Origin: Mermis nigrescens
Lineage: Eukaryota; Nematoda; Enoplea; Mermithida; Mermithidae
Length of the DNA stretch: 64,000 nucleotides
Direction: 5' to 3'
Assembly (NCBI GenBank): GCA_036768485.1
Contig: JAVLUZ010000265.1
Span: 248,001 to 312,000, forward strand
Shown: one piece after another, positions 1 to 11,805 of the stretch
Numbering within the stretch: the first letter of the stretch is position 1
How the letters are laid out: every line of letters starts with the position of its first letter
Notes under the pieces: model-generated
Told to the model about the DNA's origin: nothing
Databases searched by the model: none
What the model saw: only the letters and a program-made list of their open reading frames with translations
Made by a program: the position numbers and the translations under genes

Positions 1-1998
1 ATAAATATGTAGAAGTAAAATGAGTTATGTATGTGCGATTGAATATATTTTTTGGCTGCCTTATTTGTAGATATTTAAAATAATTTGGAAATGGCGCTTA
101 CATATATATATGCTTATATATTTGCGCATAAAAAGTATTTTCTATAGAATTCCATAATAAAAGAAGGATAAAAATATGAGCTTAAATAAGTGGATTCGAT
201 CAGGGATCCACATTGCTGCCGAAACGTATTGATTATTTGTTTTCAGCTTTCATTTTTTGATCATAATTTTTGAATCGCATTTCGAGCGCATTATTCTTTT
301 GTCATACATGTGTGTGTAGCTATAAGAGGCGCTATTCGCCTTCATACATAAACTAATTTTTTGCGTTCGTGAAAATTCGGATGACGTTTCCTAGAAACGT
401 CATCATACGAGTTGAAGATGACGATGTTTCCAAAGCAAATTTTTTAAAAATTTTTGTGTAGAATTTTCGTCCTTTAAGCTAAAGTTCTTTAGTTAAATTA
501 TGTTTAACTTAAATTAAGTTTTTTAACTAATTACTCGTAATTGTGTTAGATAGCCTTTTTACGCAATCTTGAGCTTAACAGATGATTTTAGGAAGAGTAC
601 AGTTTTTTTCGCACGGGTTTCTTTGCACCTTGCAAAAAGTTCCCAAAATCCTTTCGCACAACCGAAAATTTTTTTTACTATATATATGTATACAATAAAT
701 TTTCCGCGCTTGCGCGTTAGGATTAAATACTGTATTACTTATAAAGCCTTTTACAATATTTTTATATTTAGCAAATCGTTATTTCTATAACTCTGCGGAC
801 ACAAATATATTGCAGTTTTTATTATTTTCATTTGAATTTAATGCCAAAATTATAAAAACGTTAGTTTCTCAGTCGCTTCCATGGGTTGCATTGCTGTTGC
901 CTATTTTCTGTTGAAATTTCTGAAGTTTAAAAATAACACTGCAATTTTATGAGCAATTTTAATGTTTGAAATTATACTGATTTTGATTTTCTTGATTTAA
1001 ACAAATGATGCGATTAAAATTTGAACATGTAAAGGGCACGATTTCAAGCGACTTGGAAGTACTTCTGCTGTTATATTAAAACGTCAGTAATAATTGTTTA
1101 GCGTGTTACTCGCTTATTTGCTGCATAAAGATCGAAAAAGTATGAAAAAATAGGACACATGAGACAAAGTGCGAAAAATTTTCAGCATTTCACCCATAAA
1201 AAACTTGTTTTAATGCATTTTTTATACTAATCAGTGGGCGTTCGCCAAATCTTTGTTCAAGAAAAAGTAATTTCAGTACTAAGTGTTCGAGAGTTGTTTT
1301 GCACTCCACAAGGAAGGCATTGTGTAGAAGCGAACGTTCACAGTTTAGTGAATTTTTTCGAAAGAAGTATAAACTTAAAAGCAAGTCTATGTTTTTTCTT
1401 TCTTCTTTTCAACGCATTTTCTTTCTTCACGATCCCGATGTGTGTTTTTTGTCGAAGCGAATAAAAAATTAAATTACTCTTTGAATATGCAATGTAGAAT
1501 AAGCATGTCAGTACAAAAGTGATAAATAACACAGAAACATTCACAATAATGCGCGGAGCGCTAAAATTTTTCGAAATTTAATCATTAAAAGTTACCTGGT
1601 TGTTCAAAAATCAATGTCTTTTACACAACTTATTCTCGGATTTTCCTTGCACGGTGCGAAAATTGTCAAAAAAAATTTTGCACGAGACCGAAAAAGTTTG
1701 CACTGTGCAAGAAAAACACTGGTATGAAATCGATTGTACAAGTGATTTAAACATGAAACGACAGTTAGGATATTACGCATAGCAAACAATGAGTAACACG
1801 GTTTTTCCATCGAAATGTTTCCACTGTAGCTATCATCAAATGCACTTTTGTGTTCACATCCTTTCGACAAGTATGAGTACGATCTTATAGCGAAGGTTGC
1901 AAATTTTAATCTAAATTATAAGGCTCTTTGTGACATTCATAACAAATTTTTATACTACAAGACTAAAGCTTTTCCAGTAGTTGGAGATTGTATATCAG
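1..1998. other. AT-rich stretch, no gene seen
   Basis: No exon with convincing splice sites, no element ends and no dispersed family could be recognised. The short reading frames have the lysine- and phenylalanine-rich composition expected by chance in AT-rich DNA. Earlier exons of the gene ending at 5594 could lie here or left of the window, but none was recognised. Confidence 0.5.
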
Positions 1999-2178
1999 TT
2001 GTTGTGTTCGAAGAAATTAGTTCATGTTTGTTCGAAGAAATTAGTTCATGTTTTTGCGTTTTTGACAATGTCCCCTCGCGATGATGTATCAAAAAAGAAT
2101 GACCAGTTTCGTGCTGGTAAGAAAGTTGTAGATTCGGGGCTGTCGTCCCCCATTGGCCCAATACAATTCGCAAGCTAA
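1999..2178 (+). CDS. Possible terminal exon of an unidentified gene
   Basis: An open frame follows a plausible acceptor (TATATCAG ending at 1998) and ends at a TAA at 2176-2178. The second half (from about 2068) has balanced codon use unlike the surroundings and reads MSPRDDVSKKNDQFRAG, then ends in PIGPIQFAS. The first part contains a 24-bp tandem duplication (2005-2028 and 2029-2052) that repeats eight codons in frame. A good donor (GTAAGA at 2117) also sits inside, so 2068-2116 could instead be an internal or first exon. The protein is not recognised. It may also be a pseudogene fragment. Confidence 0.3.
   Translation: MLCSKKLVHVCSKKLVHVFAFLTMSPRDDVSKKNDQFRAGKKVVDSGLSSPIGPIQFAS
2005..2052 (+). 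repeat. 24-bp tandem duplication
   Basis: Two adjacent identical 24-bp units beginning TGTTCGAAG. The period is a multiple of three, so it duplicates CSKKLVHV in the overlapping frame without breaking it. Confidence 0.85.
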
Positions 2179-2748
2179 GAAATATGTAATTTGCAATGAT
2201 TTTGGCTTTAGTTTATAATACTTTTTAATGACATTTACTTTATCTTGGCGGTCTAGACGTTATACTTCGGCGCCAGGAATAGGTTTATGCCGCATCAAAC
2301 ATTTTCATGACTCCTAAAACGATTTCCGGAGCAGAAACAGCTATTTCAGCATAGATCCCTGCCATTTTTAATCTTAAATTTTGAAAATTTCTGTGCTACA
2401 AATATAGGAAATCCAGCAGTAATTTAAGTCAAACATTTCCCGGTACGTTGTGCCAGATTTTCGCTAAAGTCAAAGAAATTAATCATTTTTTCCGCCCAAA
2501 GTTGTCTTAAATTTTAAAATTTTTCCGCGAATTGTTGTGCCAAAAATGATTTTAACCAAATGTAAACAACACAAAACGCCAAAAAACGCAAGTTTTCTCG
2601 GGACAGAGCAATTGTTTGATCTATTTCCAACTGTTTCGGGAATAGTTGGGGTACGCCCTTCTAACAAAAATCCTAAAAAATCCTAGATACGCCACTGCTT
2701 AGGTTGAGGGGTTATTTACTTTAAAATATAAGCTGTCCTGATATTCAG

Positions 2749-2846
2749 GTCGTTCGAACCGATCTTGAAGCTTTTGATCGGAAACAGCAGCGACGCTTCA
2801 CGTTACTGGGCTGTTTGGGCTTTGGCAAATTTGACTACCGTTGACG
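2749..2846 (+). CDS. ZYG-11-like penultimate exon
   Basis: 98 nt: one base of a split codon, 32 codons, then one base. It contains the motif RYWAVWALANLTTVD typical of the final armadillo repeats. The other two frames of this stretch are closed or lack matching phases. Confidence 0.65.
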
Positions 2847-5594
2847 GTAAACGATACTTGTATTTTTACTCCTCTTTTATGCTATACGCTTGAGCAAATT
2901 AAAAATTAGATATCGCTGTAATGGCGATTACATCTAAAAAGTCAATTTTGAATTTTTGAATATTTTTAAAAAGCATAGCAGTTGACTTCCCTTCATGCGT
3001 AAAAAACAAACATTTTAAAACTGTTCGGTTTCCCTGATTTAAAGTTTAGAAATTGGAAAAATAAATTTTAAAGCTGAATTTTTCTGTGTATGAAAACAAT
3101 ATTTAGCGAAGATTTCGGCGTGGGCTGTAGCGATGATGCCTTCATAATTTCTGAATCCCCTTAATTTTCTAAATGTATGGTATTGCATTCGATATTTACC
3201 AAGTTGCACGGAATAGGCTTCCTTTATTCGAGATATAGTCGGATAGTCGGCATTGTTTTAATGTATTGGGGTAAATCCTTATTTTAAATGCTGTTTATAA
3301 CGGAAATAAGTTAACACAATATAATTTATAATTTGTAATCTGCAGTTTATTTCACGAAACCTTGTGCGAATGGACAATTTTTCAATCGGTGCGGGTCGAT
3401 TACAAAAGTGGTTCAAAATGAAGTGACGACAACCGCGATACTATGAATACATATTCTACATATACATTCACTAAAGAATAAACTCTGTTACATGTGTGGG
3501 TGAAATACAGAAACTCAGTCACAGAGTAAACGTCTGGAGATAGATCAGATTGAATTTCTAAATGCATTTTGTAAAAAATTCCCATTCCGGTCATGCTTTG
3601 TGTGTATATTACACTCTTTATGTGACATGCAATTGACAAAAAGTGTATGACTGCTGGAAAAAATCAATAGTTTCGCGACAATCTGATCAGTTTAATTAAA
3701 TTTTTGGGTAATGGAGCTGCTTTTTCCACAATAAAAATCAAAACTTTCCCAGCTGCTGCTCATGTTCTAAAATTGCCGGATAGCAACCGGTTTTTAAAAA
3801 TCGTAGGGAAAGTTAAATACCCCATCTCACCCTCCCTATGTCCTCATGCCCTTGAGTGATTTTAGCCCCATATCATACCCCCAGAATTCGGTTGCTGCGC
3901 ACTGGCCCGCGTTCAGGGGGAGGGAGGAAGGCAGCCCCGTCCGGAAATAAAAAATTATTGAAACACAAGAGTCCCCCAAAGGGAAAAATAAAAAATTCTC
4001 GATGTTGGCCAAAAACACCACCAAAACAGGTTTTTAGCGCCTTTTTGAGCAACTCAAAATTTTCCGGCGCTTCGCTCCGGATTTTTTTTCTAGTTTTCTT
4101 CTAGCCCGCCCAAAACCGCTCAAATTTGAGTTAGACATGTAGAACATGTCACGGATTTTTTTTCTAGTTTTTTTCTAGCCCGCCCAAAACCGCTCAAATT
4201 TGAGTTAGACATGTAGAACATGTCAATTTTTTCATTTTCTGTGTTCTTTTTCTTTATAAATCACAAAGATTTAATACAAAGACAGAAGCTAGGAAATTAT
4301 TCGTCGATTGAATGATAAGAAATCAGTTGTTTAGATTACTTAAACGATAGAATTGTGTGAAATCAACTCGAAAGTTTTGAAATTTTTTCAAATTTTTCTT
4401 TACCATTGCATAGAGCTCGTTGAGATACGCTTAAAAATGCCTTTATTTTTGCTCATCTCCCAATAGTTCTCTAGATGTCTGACCTCAAAATTTTCGCCTT
4501 CCCCCCCCCCGAAATAAAATCCTGGATATGGGCCTGGCTGCGCATATACGCGTATGTGTATGACCCCCATCCAGAATTTTCTATTTTTAAAATTCGCGGA
4601 GAATTTTTTACTTTACGCGTTTTTAGCGACCTTTTGACCCAAAAGTGTCGACTTATATGCTCATTTTTTGGCTATTTTTAAAAAAATATATATATCCCAC
4701 CTCTTTCATTTTCTTATAGTTTAAAATCTTTTATAATTCTCTTCATAATTTAATGATATGTTTTAAACTTCAAGTTTCTCTTTGTTTACAACTCTCGCTT
4801 AGCAAGCTCATTTTTCAAAACTCTTACTTAGTGAACAGTCGCTTCTACTAATTAAAGCATTTTGTTCAGTTTAATCGAATTTTTTGAATGGAACAATTAT
4901 GTGTAAAAAAGAACGATTAGCGTTAGCAACGTCAAAGGATATGGTTTTCGACACGGGTTCATCCTTTTTAAGCCCAGAAAGGGGAACTTTATAAAACTTT
5001 CGAGGCTAACCTTCAGAATTCCTATGCTGTACATGCATGGTTGTATGCCTCCTCCAAGTTTTATAATCAGTGTATTGTAGATTCTCTTACATGTAGCGAC
5101 TCGGAATTTTGGTTGGGGTTCCGAACTCCCAGGCCATTTGTAGAGGATGAGGTTGAGGTAATTGCCCTCCAACTTTTGGCCAAAGACAGTCAAAAAACAT
5201 CTAAAAACGGCCAAAAAATTCAATTTTTCCTCAGAAATCGGGGGGAGCGGCGTCAAAACTTTTCTGGCTCAGGGGGGATAGAGGGAAAAAACAACTTTGA
5301 GCGGGGATCTTAATTCCCCCTGTTACATGTATTTACGTATATGCTATCTTTGGAAGTACCTACATATATGTACGTCATTGCCTCAGCGTGATTTATTTTT
5401 TAGGCGCCAAATATTGCAAATTCGTTATAGACGAAGATGGCATTAACATATTAACCAAAGCAACATCTCACACTGATGCTGGTTTTAGAGACTTGGTCAC
5501 CATCGTTTTACGTAACGTTGCGGCTTACGTAAAAGCAATGATTGACTCTCCGTGCAAGCAGGCAGCTGACGCAGACTTTGTGTTGTCTGCGTGA
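2749..5594 (+). CDS. ZYG-11/ZER1-family protein, last two exons (partial gene)
   Basis: Two exons join cleanly. Exon 2749-2846 follows ATATTCAG, enters in phase 2, and ends in phase 1 at GTAAAC. Exon 5404-5594 follows TTTTTTAG, enters in phase 1 and ends at TGA. Together they encode about 96 residues starting SFEPILKLL, then RYWAVWALANLTTVDG, AKYCKFVIDEDG and a helical tail ending DADFVLSA. The WAVWAL...KYC...EDG layout is that of the last armadillo repeats of ZYG11/ZER1 proteins, substrate receptors of Cul2-RING ubiquitin ligases. That is family knowledge from memory; no alignment was run. The leucine-rich-repeat half and earlier armadillo repeats are not visible. The intron (2847-5403) holds families e and f. 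Reading-frame continuity across the junction is strong support for the two-exon model. Confidence 0.68.
3880..4530 (+). repeat. Dispersed family f copy with internal 74-bp tandem duplication
   Basis: Shares the order of landmarks with 26868-27414 and 31905-32330: a CCCCAAAG-rich start, a GGCGCTTCG hairpin, the segment CAAATTTGAGTTAGACATG, and a CACAAAG...ATACAAAG stretch. Bases 4078-4225 are two near-identical 74-bp units. The right side (about 4515-4530) ends CTGGATATGGGCCTGG, like the small hAT-like elements elsewhere. Confidence 0.6.
5085..5335 (+). repeat. Dispersed family e copy
   Basis: Begins TTACATGTA-CGACTCGG and ends CCCCCTGTTACATGTA. The same structure appears at 25140-25355, 37300-37525, 44852-45040 and 60775-61010: a short inverted TACATGTAA end, a 'CCAATTTTTGGC' segment, a run of AAAACG units, then TTTTCTGGCT and GGGGAT near the right end. 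Confidence 0.65.
5404..5594 (+). CDS. ZYG-11-like terminal exon
   Basis: 191 nt from the acceptor at 5402-5403 to TGA at 5592-5594. It encodes AKYCKFVIDEDG followed by two predicted helices. No canonical AATAAA lies in the next 100 bases. Confidence 0.65.
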
Positions 5595-5824
5595 TGCACA
5601 TATTCACTGACTACACTCCGAATCGTAACTGAATCGTACGAATAACTAAATTATTTTTATCCGTTTACTGGTGATTTTTTTCACATGCGAATATTTATTT
5701 TTGCCGTGATTTATTACGAGTTTATCCGTTTCAGTTAGCTTCTTTTGTGTGATATATATGCGATCCAAGCGCCAGTAAATAGTGTACCTATGTACATATG
5801 TCGATTTGTGGCTGTTACCGTACT

Positions 5825-6080
5825 CGTAGCGTACATAAAGTTCAATTTTCCGGCGCTTCGTGCCAGTATAATCATGTTTCGACTGTATTTTGTTCAATTT
5901 GTTCGATTTTTCTTCATTTTTTCGAAATTATGTTTTTATGCTCTAGAAAGATGAAGCATCGTCAGAAACGCCAAAAATTGTTTTTGATGCGTACCCGTCA
6001 TTTTTGGGCCTAAAAAAGGCGCTTCAAATTGCACTCTACCCCTCCTCCCAAAGTTCGCATGCTGTCCATTTCTGGCTGTA
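5825..6080 (+). repeat. Dispersed family b copy (5'-truncated)
   Basis: Family b has a fixed order of landmarks: GGCGCTTCGTGCC hairpin, GTTTCGACTGTATTTTGTTC, ATGCTCTAGAAAGATG, CGTCAGAAACGCC, ATTTTTGGGCC and a C-rich end with CATGCTGTCC. All are present here. The left third of the family is missing. Confidence 0.7.
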
Positions 6081-6329
6081 AACCTACAGCCGTAATTGCG
6101 TTCAATTGATTCATATTTACCGGACACTGCAAGTTTAGGTCGACAATAATTCTAAAAAAGCCCTACCTATTCGAAACCGGCTATGTTTGTCGGCTGATCC
6201 CCCGGCCTATGCCGGTCAAAAAATTTATTGAATAAACTCGTCGATATTCCATACCTTCAGCAACTTTTAGCTCATGTTTAGCTACCTACCTACATAGTAC
6301 AAGCGCATTAAATTAACAAATTGGCGCAG

Positions 6330-6439
6330 AAGCGGAAGGAGCCATTTCTCAGTTGTTGTTCTGTGCTAATCTAGATCGAGGAACAAAAGTTCGACCCGCT
6401 GCTCTTTTGAGAGCTGCAAATTTTTTACTGTATCAATAA
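6330..6439 (+). CDS. Possible terminal exon of an unidentified gene
   Basis: After the acceptor GGCGCAG (ending 6329) an open frame in phase 1 runs 35 codons to TAA at 6437-6439. It starts AEGAISQLLFCANLDR and ends ANFLLYQ. AATAAA at 6435-6440 overlaps the stop codon. Composition is far more protein-like than the flanks, and no repeat copy covers it. It cannot be joined in phase to the exon ending at 5594. Upstream exons were not found. Confidence 0.35.
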
Positions 6440-6440
6440 A
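6435..6440 (+). promoter_or_regulatory. Candidate polyadenylation signal
   Basis: AATAAA overlapping the TAA of the exon at 6330-6439. Confidence 0.35.
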
Positions 6441-7144
6441 ATCTTCTACTCGTTCGTTTTGCTCAGTGTTACCAGCTTCGGATCTTTCCCCAAAACTCGG
6501 CGTTTTTTAGCTTCAGAGTCTCTGTTTCTATGCTTAACTGTACAATTGGAGTCTTTTGAAAAACCTCTGAAGTTTTTTTCGACGAGTTGTATATACTTTG
6601 TACGGGGTTTTTGTGAAGAATTGTGGGGTTTTTGAATTTTCAGTAGGCAACACTGTCGTTGCTAGATTGGTCAAAAAGTCTGGTGCATCGGTCAGTAGTC
6701 CCGGTTTTGGATTTTGTACTTTTGTGAAACTTTTTCAGATTCGATGTGTATCTGACCTGGCACTGTTTTATTTATTTGTACGGACAAAGGATTTTGGACA
6801 CTTGCTAGGTACACAAGATTTTTCAAATTTTTTTGAAATTTGATAAAATATTGTCAATTCTCCTACGCTGATCACGAATATGACATCCATTTTTATTGCA
6901 GACAAGTCGTTCCCGGAAAATTCGAATTTTAATTCTATTTCAGAATTTTAGGCTTTTTCGGCTTTTACCTTTTAAATTATGGTCAATCTTTGTCCGCTGA
7001 TCACTTATACGATGTACATTTTGACAAAGATAATTAATTCTTCGATTATTCAAATTAAAATTTTGTTTTCAATTTATGAAGAAAAATATTTTTTTAATTT
7101 TTGTGGCTTCACGAATTTGACATTCATTTTCGACGCAGACCAGC

Positions 7145-8215
7145 CATTTTGGAATTTTTTTCTAATATGGTTTTGTCTCCAATTCTCCTAAACTACTTTT
7201 TTCTGATAGATTCGAGTACGCTGAGTCCAGAAATGAAAAGCGTTTGGGGGGCTGACGAAAATTTGTGGCGATAGAGCCCTTCAAACTTGCAAAAAACGTG
7301 TTTATTTCAATGTTCTAAGGGCTCTATCTCCACGAATATTCGTCAAACGCCTAAACGCTTTGTTTTTCTGGACTCAGCGTCCTCGAATCTATCAGAAAAA
7401 ATTGTTTTTAGGAGAATCGGTGACAAAAAAATTGAAAAAAAAATTATGCAAAACCCAATTTTTAATTTCTACATTACAGTTCTGACGTTAACAAAGCCGA
7501 AGCAGGGTGTAATCGATTCATCACGGTTATTATTTTAGACTTGCCGTGCATATCAAATTGGTGCCAGCTGATGGTCTAAGCCTAAGGCACAATTGGGGCA
7601 AAAATTGCTCCGCTCGCTTCGCTCGCTCCGCAATTTTCGCCCCAATTGTCTCAGGCTTAGACCATCAGCTGGCACTAATGTGAATACACTTTCTAAGCCT
7701 AAGCCTAAGATGTTCGTATAAGCAAGCTGGTGAGTTGTGGGCAAGTATCTATTTGCCAAAAATTTAGCTCGCATGGATCTAATCACCAAATTTTATCTAA
7801 TATGGTTTTTTCTCAATTTTCCCGATAACAGTGTTTTTACGCTTTTTTAACGTCAGAACTGTAATGTAGAAATGTTAAAAATGGGGTTTAGCATAATTTT
7901 TTTTGCATAATTTTTTTTATTCAAAAAATTTTTTTGTCACCGATTCTCCTAGAAATAATTTTTTCTGATAGATTCGACAACGCTGAGTCCAGAAAACAAA
8001 AGCGTTTAGGGGGCTGACGAATATTTGTGGAGATGGAGCCCTAAGAACATCGAAATAATCACGTTTTTTGCAAGTTTGAAGGGCTCTATCTCCACAAATA
8101 TCCGTCAGCCCCCTTAACGCTTTTTCATTTCTGGACTCAGCGTCCTCGAATCTATCAGAAAAATTATTTTCAGGAAAATCGGAGACAAAACCATATTAGA
8201 AACTTTAGCCGCCAT
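7145..8215. repeat. Nested palindrome (foldback-type repeat), about 1.07 kb
   Basis: The outer arms are inverted copies: ATATGGTTTTGTCTCC near 7168 against GGAGACAAAACCATAT near 8186. Each arm is itself a palindrome of about 200 bp (7198-7410 and about 7960-8165), built on TTCTGATAGATTCGA, CTGAGTCCAGAAA, AAAGCGTTT and AGGGCTCTATC. The centre (7560-7678) is a third palindrome based on CCAGCTGATGGTCTAAGCC with a GC-rich loop. No protein-coding capacity was recognised. The form resembles foldback elements or Helitron/MITE dimers, but no family is assigned. Confidence 0.75.
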
Positions 8216-8809
8216 TTTTCAATCAATCAATCAATCGAAGCATTTATTTTGCAAACGTCCTTGAAAGACATACAAATACAACAGATGCAACTTACGTTAA
8301 AACAGAGGATGAGTTTTTAAATGACTGAATGGGCATCGGTGTAGCTGGTTCACTATGTATTATAGCTAGTGATAGACCGGGGCGAGTTTTTTGGCCGGGG
8401 CGGTACCGGGGCTGAAAAAAATCCAGGGCCGGGGGCCGGAGTCAGACAAGAAAAATATTATTGCTTGACACATACTTGGGGTGGGCATAGGAGGAGAAAT
8501 ATTGTGCGACTGCTCCATTCAGTAGTAAATGACAAGCGCAAAATTAGGTGCGCCTTTTCAAATCAAATTTTTTTACTATTTATATCATAAGAAACATTTA
8601 GTCCAATCTGAATCATCAATAAATTATATGTCGCTGCTATTATCGCACCCAATATCATTTGAATCTTCACTAGTGCTACTACTGCTGCTTGCGCCGCATT
8701 CTACATGTTCATCAGCCTACGTGCTTGGGAACTTCCACGTATTGAATCCAATAGCTCGCAAATTATGCTTTAGAAATAAGAGCTTCTGAAGATTTTCTGG
8801 CTCCTATCA

Positions 8810-8925
8810 AATTCTTGAACCATTAGCTAAATCACGAGCTGACTTGAATTCGCATTCGCTGAACACAGATTTAATAGGCGGGCTGAGGTATTTTTTGAGA
8901 GCTGTTTTATAGAAGCGAGCATACA
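8810..8925 (-). pseudogene. hAT transposase C-terminal fossil
   Basis: The minus strand reads ALKKYLSPPIKSVFSECEF followed by KSARDLANGSRI. Known hAT transposases carry a C-terminal motif of the form KYL..P..S..SER.FS..........R. Here the SER core has become SEC and the strand runs on into family b sequence. It lies inside element A and in all likelihood is what is left of its transposase. Confidence 0.55.
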
Positions 8926-9300
8926 TGATCATGGGGTTTGGGGGGATTCCCCTTAAAAAAATTTTCACCTCCCGCAAAAGATTTTTCATCCCCCAGAATT
9001 CACACTTTTTTTAGGAAAATCATAGGAAGTGTCTAGATTTAAGCGTTTTTAGCGTTCAAATGGCTCAAAATTGTCAAATTTTTGGCGCTTCACGCCAAAT
9101 TGTCATTAAATAGTCACTTTTTGACTTTATTCTGGTCAATTCAATGCAATTTTTCGAACTTTTTTCGTGTTTTTATGTTCTTTAAAGAAAAAGCATCATC
9201 AGAAATGTTTAAAAATCGTGTTCTCAACGCATATCAAGCGTTTTTACGGTAAAAAAGGCACTTTTATATATTTTTTTCTCATTTCACTCCCCCTAGAAGC
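8920..9300 (+). repeat. Dispersed family b copy
   Basis: Near full length: starts CATACATGATCATGGGG, carries the C-rich head, AAGCGTTTTTAGCG, hairpin GGCGCTTCACGCC, GTGTTTTTATGTTCT and CATCAGAAATG, and ends ATTTCACTCCCCC. It sits inside hAT-like element A. Confidence 0.7.
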
Positions 9301-9515
9301 GAGCAGAAATGACGGCACACAGTCAATGCCCTAACAGAGCATAAATTTTCCAAGCAAGATAAAATAAGAAACAAAGTGAGAAAATGAAAATGAGAAAGCT
9401 CGCTCCGATGAAAAACAAAAGTAATAATCGTTATTAACAAAACCAGAAACAGAAGTAATGGAATCACAGAGATGTAGCGATTTGGCGGAATAGGTATTGG
9501 ACGTAATAAATGAGG

Positions 9516-9534
9516 CATATATATATATATATAT
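9516..9534. repeat. AT dinucleotide microsatellite
   Basis: Short uninterrupted AT repeat. Confidence 0.85.
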
Positions 9535-10584
9535 AGTTTATCGGATCGAATGCAATTCTGCAGCGCAGTTTACATTCTCCTATAATTAACTTCCGTTCTA
9601 ATAACTATTACACAAGAAACGCGTTTTGAAGCAGGCGGTTCCCATTCAATTTAATGTAAAAGTGTTTTTTGTATAAAAATTTTTTTGAAAAGGTATAATT
9701 TTCACCTAGAAATAGAACGTATTTGTCAACTCTTAATCTTTTAGCCACTAGCTACGAATAAATGAGATAAAAGTAGCATTTGGTTTGATTAGTTAAGTGA
9801 AGGAATCGAAAACATGCAGATTGTCCTGAACATTTATTCAGTAAAAGCTCATTTATACACAGTAGCAAAGATATAACAAGGACCAAGTTTACATATGGTA
9901 GAATCATTACAGTTCTCTAAATTAACATTTGCCCATTGATAAATAACTGGCAGTATAACATCCTGTACAAAATACGAATTATACTAAATTTTTCCCCCGC
10001 CATTTTTTGACCTTGCCCCGGCTGGGGCCGGGATGCTGAAAAATGGCCGGGGATGGCCGGGGCGTTGGTTGACCACTAATTATAGTCGCTGTATATGTAT
10101 GTACAGCAAGTAGTATCCGGTAAAAACTGCCTCCCAACTTGTTCACTTCAAAATGCGTCAAAAATAGAGATGTCAGTGCTTAGACTGCTCCTGAAGATTC
10201 ATCATGACCTAAATGTTGGTGCCAGCTATAAAATAAGCTTAAGTTTATTTCTGATTGAGAATCAGACTGTTTATCATTATAATATCTAGGAATATGCTTA
10301 GAATATGTGCGTTCATGTCGGTACCAGGCAAAGAATAAGCCTAAGCTAATGGGGTTACAGTGAGTGAAGCGAGCCGCAACCTTACATTTGCTTAGGATTC
10401 GCCTAATATCAATGTGGATCTGCAAGCAACATCCAAGGGTTATTTAGTCAAAGTCCGACCACAAAAGGTTTTCTACAAAAATTTAAATAGAATAAAAAAA
10501 TCAATCAAAAAATTAAAATTAAAATTTTTCGAGAACTGATGATCTCCGATCAAGATGGATGTCCTATTTGTGATCAGCATACAT

Positions 10585-10985
10585 GATCTTGAGGGGGTTC
10601 ACCCCCTTACCCCCTAGGAAAATTTTCACTCCCCTCAAAGATTTTTTCACCCTCCCCCAGAATTGGTGATTTTTGGAAATTTTCCAAAAATTTGTAGGAA
10701 ATATGCTTTTCTAAGCGTTTTTAGCTATCTATTTGCTCAAAAGTGCCAAATTTTCGGCGCTTCGTGCCATTATACTAATGTTTTGACTATATTTTCTTTA
10801 ATTTGTTCCGACTTTTTGATTTTTTTAGAAATTTTTTTTTGTTTTTGTGCTTTAGAAAGATAGTGCACCATCAGAAATGCTGAAAAACGATGTTTTTGAC
10901 GCGTGTCTACAATTTTTTTACCCAAAAATGGCACTTTATAATTTCAACACCCCCCCAGAATTCCCATGCTGCGCATGTATGGTGA
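10585..10985 (+). repeat. Dispersed family b copy (near full length)
   Basis: Starts CATGATCTTGAGGGGG and ends CCCATGCTGCGCATGTATGG, with every internal family landmark in order. This is the best copy in the window for defining both ends of the family. Confidence 0.75.
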
Positions 10986-11408
10986 TCAACGTATAACAAT
11001 CGACCATATTTTATCAAAATTTGAAAAATTTTCCGTAGGTACCTCCTAAACTGCAAAAGTGCCGAATTTTGAGGCTCGTCTAAAGACTTAGAGCAATCTT
11101 AGGTGCCTACAATGTACAAAGAGTTTTTGGGGCAAAAGTTTAGAAATTTAACGTTTCTCGAATTTTTTAAGGGATATTGAGAGAATTTTCAATGCCAACG
11201 AGTAAGTGTTGATATGTGATCTGTTTCTCACGAGTTTATGTGTAATTAAGTAGGTACATAACCTTTAAGAAGTAGGTACCGACAATTAGCTGTGCTGATC
11301 GATTGCAATTATTGCATTGATCTAATGCTTAATTATCGCAATCGGTCGGCTTACTGTCGATAAAAATTCTTAAAATTTATGCCCAAACTTTGGTGCATTA
11401 CCTGTAGC

Positions 11409-11805
11409 CAGGCCCGTATCTAGGGGGAATAGGAAAGCACATGCCCCCTCCGAAATGAATTATGAGAATGATGTTTTGTCCTTTACTCTCCTTTGTTTTT
11501 TTAGTCAAAAATCGCGAAAAAATTTTGGCGCTTGTCGCCGAGAATTATAATTATATCTATCTAGTCCCAAACGCGCGGTTTTAACACTCTATTTGTAGTC
11601 TGAGATTTGTAAAAGAGGGTTTCCATTTGATTCTCACATATTGAAGGCATCTGGGTAGCAAAATTTACAAAGTTTACAGCTCTTATGGTTGTAAAACGTC
11701 TTTTTTAATTCAGCCGTTTGTCCTCCCTTATATTTTAAAAACATTTTGGTCGTGCCCACTGCTCCCCCCAAAAAAACAAAAAACAAAATCCTGAATACGG
11801 GCCTG
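11409..11805. mobile_element. Small hAT-like element (family g) with 8-bp target duplication
   Basis: Ends CAGGCCCGTATCTAGG and, reverse-complemented on the right, CAGGCCCGTATTCAGG. Flanks are CCTGTAGC (11401-11408) and CCTATAGC (11806-11813), 7 of 8 identical. It is 397 bp with no coding capacity. Related internal sequence (CGCGCGGTTT-AACAC, AAATTTACAAAG) recurs at 12045-12680 and, reversed, at 15258-15890. Confidence 0.75.

Larger units (their letters stand above)
8367..10078. mobile_element. hAT-like element A with 8-bp target duplication
   Basis: Left end TAGTGATAGACCGGGGC, right end (reverse complement) TAGTGGTCAACCAACGCC. Flanks are ATTATAGC (8359-8366) and ATTATAGT (10079-10086), an 8-bp duplication with one mismatch. 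Just inside both ends are GGGGCCGG-type arrays (8381-8445 and 10013-10065). A minus-strand fragment at 8830-8925 reads like a decayed hATC dimerisation domain. A family b copy (8920-9300) is inserted inside. Confidence 0.8.

Noticed and set aside
2068..5594. Joining 2068-2116 directly to the exon at 5404-5594 to make a 79-residue protein starting MSPRDDVSKK
   Set aside because: The phases fit, but the exon at 2749-2846 also joins in phase and restores a recognisable armadillo repeat, so the first fit was judged a coincidence.
7685..7710. TTAGGC-like telomeric repeat (AAGCCTAAGCCTAAG)
   Set aside because: Only about two and a half units next to a palindrome already rich in CTAAGCC; not enough for a telomeric or nematode-specific signal.
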